This document shows positions 62,401 to 64,000 of a stretch of 64,000 bases of DNA, piece by piece. The stretch is from JACRGC01 sp041305345. Lineage in GTDB: Archaea > Micrarchaeota > Micrarchaeia > Norongarragalinales > SBBD01. The DNA is taken from positions 233,669-297,668 of the forward strand of contig JBFYLP010000002.1 in NCBI GenBank assembly GCA_041305345.1, given 5' to 3'. Position 1 is the stretch's first letter, and each line of letters opens with the position of its first letter. The notes below the pieces were generated by a model. It was not told the DNA's origin, did not search any database, and worked only from the letters and a program-made list of their open reading frames with translations. The position numbers and the translations under genes are program-made.

Positions 62401-64000
62401 CAGGAAGGGTTGAGATTATCGGAAATAAACGACGCGGTAATGTTTTCAAGGTTGATGTTGCCGTCATTTGTGATCGTTGCCTCGGTTACGTTGGCGGAAC
62501 TCAGGCCGGTTGAAACGTTGATGGATTGGATGTCTGTCGTTATTGAGGGAGTGCCCGTAATATAGACGCGCATCGTGCCGTTGGAAATAGTAGTATTGGT
62601 GCCGTTGTTGTTCATCCAGCTTGCATTCCAAGTGAGGGCGTACGTGCCAGGCGGCAGGTTTGGCACCGTGACATTGAACGTTGCGTTGCAGCTTTGGGAA
62701 TACTGGAGGGTGGCGCCGCAGTCCGTTGAGAGGCGCTCAATTAGGCTCATCTGGCCCTTGTTTGAATAGTTAATGGAGGGTAGGGCCATCGTCGAATTCG
62801 GCTTATTGGATAACGTGGCATTGAAAAGGAACCACGTTGCAGGTGGCGTATAGTAGTGGGGGGCATGCAATGATCCGTAAGCAGCAGCTTCCTCGAGATA
62901 GTCGTAATATGAGAGGGAAACGCTTTCGTAGTAAGCAGATGCATTTGCTGCCGAAATGTTGATCGAATAATTACCGGCCATCAGATCTGAAGGTATCATC
63001 AAGCCAACAGTGCAATTGCCCTGTACCGAAGTGCACGATCGGACTTGGTTTGCGCCGTTGCCCACATTAGTGAAGTTGAAGGTAATGTTGCCATCAATGC
63101 CATAGTATGCGGTTGTGTTTATCTGGTTGAGGAACGCACTGACGCTTCCGTTGGAGCCAAACAATGCCCGGTATTTTAAATAGCGTGCGGGCGTGCCATT
63201 GATTATTGTCCCTTCAGCAACCGAGAGGTTCTCGAATGCCCCGAACGTGGCATTATCTTGCGATGTGGCTGCTTGCAGGACAAGGGTCGCATTAATGAAG
63301 GTGCTCGAATTCCAGGAGACATTCCAATGCGCGTTCGAATAGCCCGCATCAATCGTGCGCTCGAAAATCCCAGCGCTAAAATAGGTGGAGTTCGTGGGCT
63401 GGTCGGAGAAATCAAGGCTGATGTTGTTGCCGTTTATCGTGATGTTGGTTCCGTTTCCCAGGCTGAACGCCGCTGCGTCCTCACTTGAAGTGAAATTGTT
63501 CCGGTCATTCCTGGAATAAATTCCGGTGATGTTAAGGTTGCCGGTTTTGGAATACGACTGGTTTGCCTGCAGGTAATTGAGGTCCGTGAGCGCCCAGATC
63601 TGGATGTAAAACGTGCCGTTGTAAGCGGAGTTGCCCGCAGTGTCATTAACTATCAAGGTATAATTGTGTGCCCCCAGCGGTTGGTCTGTCAGATTTGCGT
63701 AGCAATTGGTTCCCTCCCTATCCATTGTGATGTTCGCGATGGAACCGTTCGAATATTGGAGAAGGCAGACATTCGGATTCAGTTCGGAGAAGGATGCATT
63801 GACGAAAACCCAGCTCTCATAAGTCTTTGAGTAGTTGCCAAGTGTAGGCGCCACGAATTGCAAAACCGACGGCGCATTCCCATCCATCGAGATGAAGAAT
63901 GTGCCGTTTGTGGCGGAGTTGCCGGCGGAATCGTTTACGATGATGGTGTAGTTCCAGTAGCCGTCTGGCTGGTTAGTTAAATTGATGTAACAGTTCGTGC
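56469..64000 (-). CDS. Giant Ig-like ectodomain fused to TM and HerA/FtsK-type ATPase (5' end outside window)
   Basis: At least 2,510 residues; the frame stays open to the right edge (reading TNCYINLTNQPDGYWNYT), so the start is missing and the ATG at 63887 is not the true start. The first 2,060 or so residues are an exported region of Ig-like/CARDB/NEW3-like repeats with very many N-x-S/T sites. It ends with a Thr/Pro linker and two beta domains. One membrane segment (about 57722-57790, LSVWQLLPLLIILSAAAITY) is followed by a cytoplasmic HerA-like ATPase: Walker A IAGATGSGKTVAAQVL (57531-57557), Walker B MLLVYDEVHRLL (about 57150-57183) and the region GVGMVLISQVLSDF. A coiled coil and a Gly/Lys-rich tail close it. 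The function is unknown; an outside-to-inside signalling or translocation motor is my inference. Confidence 0.9.
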   Translation of the reverse strand, partial: TNCYINLTNQPDGYWNYTIIVNDSAGNSATNGTFFISMDGNAPSVLQFVAPTLGNYSKTYESWVFVNASFSELNPNVCLLQYSNGSIANITMDREGTNCYANLTDQPLGAHNYTLIVNDTAGNSAYNGTFYIQIWALTDLNYLQANQSYSKTGNLNITGIYSRNDRNNFTSSEDAAAFSLGNGTNITINGNNISLDFSDQPTNSTYFSAGIFERTIDAGYSNAHWNVSWNSSTFINATLVLQAATSQDNATFGAFENLSVAEGTIINGTPARYLKYRALFGSNGSVSAFLNQINTTAYYGIDGNITFNFTNVGNGANQVRSCTSVQGNCTVGLMIPSDLMAGNYSINISAANASAYYESVSLSYYDYLEEAAAYGSLHAPHYYTPPATWFLFNATLSNKPNSTMALPSINYSNKGQMSLIERLSTDCGATLQYSQSCNATFNVTVPNLPPGTYALTWNASWMNNNGTNTTISNGTMRVYITGTPSITTDIQSINVSTGLSSANVTEATITNDGNINLENITASFISDNLNPSWVALEVGQASLWPTFTTTLTVTITASAPYTPGAYAGRINITADDIVVGKNSTSTYINVTVILDPQIQPIPVAITSNASLSISQTPNITLENTGNAPLTNVTVSLVNSSIPSGWISFDSSSPGWDALTNSWSQISEGADAVLDIVITILDFIGGIFSGLIQFTSNEGVTSYVNLTIDVTPELTAADAINLTTGHGGTNVTEFYLNSTGNIKLVNVSIAVTNGNLPAEWVALSHTSLANITEGVNFSIGLNVSIPWGQMPGNYSGEINVSAYNANKTIGLTVHVPTDASWYYLPYGDQHSTFGLQESGPIGSITINNTGNIDLFFTVGYDDFEGKASCIGGPPYSLDFCSNASGPSNPLDILAQKNATTLLTISKTTQGTANKTDGYAVQITLSNASASPTANSTVLYFNITNAFPKFRQAAAFVGTLDRTNVEYNRSLYLNVTATDDEQMGLNLSTAIFNVSRPDGVNDTIYASNLTLNPFSACGGTCQEAQSYLALYNNTNVTGRYNITFQVEDIQLQLNMTSFYFDVHSTTNLTLSANATNVSGMVKYANSTLLLNVSINNTGYVNAYSVNLSGIFTRLGNASDTLSNWSFNPITTIPFINGSLRNITTFNITVGMRSYGTYYFAPSVTWTQPNGTIETNWGPNITIQVLANNDFNLTASNRSLSLHHGLNQSEWFTITPLGNVNITDYNITFSTNYLNFTVQLNNTSGSVDLSEVANITMNISTAHAAVSGFRNFTINVTASNITRSFVSNLTIPFNDTWSLGHYIFTLDGIALENHIDSRTVISHNGTSDAFLNFTFNLTGNMSTFSNLVNSLKYLNASQSFEIPINYTAPDNNNHYVGFLNITERNGSSSSTVNITFRSFTVEISVLNISSPAEVIAGDILNESALLIFGGQNTTANTTWRMLLGSTECTLLYNYTSGNESRISCTAPALTDAIWYNLTLIANYSTGISNLVKNITNVSAIFYKDITPPVQQWEQSNDTERYSNITLALNATDNYRIANTTVQITFPNTTVANFTLFYVSSAQIFNRSLNFTDLGYYSVLYIANDTTGNSNSSMAGGFEVYWTRLFSGTLINLENQPLQVNFSIRNSTENNLDTFATNSSGSFNKSLRAKWYEFGLKFNFYNITVSALDFNTLNDSILVLDNFTGSDISSQILGAKSGFGITANMTENSTIVIDYAALLPSIDDETLLRIYSCSNFTFASRACPGNWTEVANTSVNLISNTITGNLSSFANGSNGYALVQYTVATPTPTTTPTPAPVVYGSTGGSSGYYSPPSNPSPAATPTPAPSDNVSEQIEEIKKLLQQNKSVDIGIEPGVQSISFELFPGESSQSSVHLKNKLNISTKLNVTVTGNAAPFLSAGFKSITLHKLHETDLLVFASIPEGSRAGTYYGELHVRNELGRLAIPVYLRILERKEERPIDLRLQPLVDTLDPGETLRVEVNLYNLGEPREIAGEFHLELVDPVSDNVLESSQVEKITFQTSHNAIKAIRIPRDTRNGRLVVRGVYEYSLGGSLKSFPITAISYFRVQSSIWSSKLLGTLSVWQLLPLLIILSAAAITYYRQYSVAKKKRRYVAKVDFTKLPEPGARSGFIGLVAETKIRAFSPIDKLQTHTLIAGATGSGKTVAAQVLVEEALQKNTAVLVFDPTAQWTGFLRSQRSREMLSAYKNYGLNADEARAFRGNIFVVRDPNMPIDIKKLMKPGEITVFVMNKLSFADHETFIANTVKQVFFAGLPESPQLKMLLVYDEVHRLLTKFGGRGEGFIQIERGAREFRKWGVGMVLISQVLSDFVGEIKANIGTEIQMRTKYEGDLERLKMKFGEDAARSIVKESIGSGMVQNSEYNNGQPFFVSFRPLLHNVMRLSDTELDQYETYNAKVEKLEAEMERLREEGQDVLDLELEINLARDKVKKGAFNIVEIYLESLQQKIDAMRRKPAARPSKVDFADLGIGDLGLGRKEEGSGGGEGKKQDTEGKGGIDA

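Noticed and set aside
1..64000. Mobile elements or a CRISPR array
   Set aside because: No transposase, integrase, spaced direct repeats or terminal inverted repeats were seen; the only tandem repeats are in surface protein genes.

Overview
The window looks like chromosomal DNA of an archaeon, probably a DPANN lineage close to Micrarchaeota. The archaeal markers are aL10 and aL12, both subunits of the D-family DNA polymerase, Kae1, deoxyhypusine synthase, TATA-like promoters with short or absent leaders, and T-run terminators. The most specific marker is a 388-residue three-unit tRNA-splicing endonuclease of the epsilon-2 architecture, described from ARMAN (Micrarchaeota-type) archaea. No rRNA, tRNA, CRISPR array, insertion sequence or integrase was recognised. 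No stretch over 300 bases lacks a gene; the longest gaps are about 296 and 278 bases.

Layout. 1-2046: ribosomal stalk genes (aL10 tail, aL12) and an unknown 407-residue protein. 2062-14074, minus strand: a surface block made of a basic single-pass protein, a 3.2k-residue anchored giant that shares its N-terminal module, acylphosphatase, a membrane-anchored protein and MscL. 14183-20613: small housekeeping and membrane genes (winged-helix-like protein, zinc ribbon protein, epimerase, TrkA-type channel, DUF92 protein, MgtC/DUF4010 protein, CysS). 20633-24934: a very large lipoprotein with gingipain-like, FG-GAP-like, dockerin-like and cohesin-like parts. 25059-31231: M24 peptidase, Hsp20, and carAB on the minus strand. 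31528-37949: paired paralogous membrane proteins, a Cys-patterned surface protein, a pilus/secretion ATPase, and a Tat-signal MltB-type lytic transglycosylase. 37950-48140: dCMP deaminase, Kae1, PolD small and large subunits, a phosphohexomutase overlapping a GNAT-like gene, and deoxyhypusine synthase. 48354-51029: three small membrane proteins and EndA. 51308-64000, minus strand: a Ser-Pro-linker surface protein, PurD, a long coiled-coil protein, and a giant Ig-like ectodomain fused through one membrane segment to a HerA/FtsK-type ATPase. The last gene runs off the right edge.

The housekeeping genes are conventional (DNA replication, translation, pyrimidine/arginine and purine precursors). 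The distinctive part is the cell-surface investment. About 29 kb of the 64 kb encodes exported or membrane-anchored proteins with repeated beta-sandwich domains. Two large transmembrane designs and a peptidoglycan-lyase homologue suggest contact with other cells. The best candidates for an undescribed system are the ectodomain-TM-HerA ATPase fusion with its coiled-coil neighbour, and the Tat-exported lytic transglycosylase in an archaeal setting.
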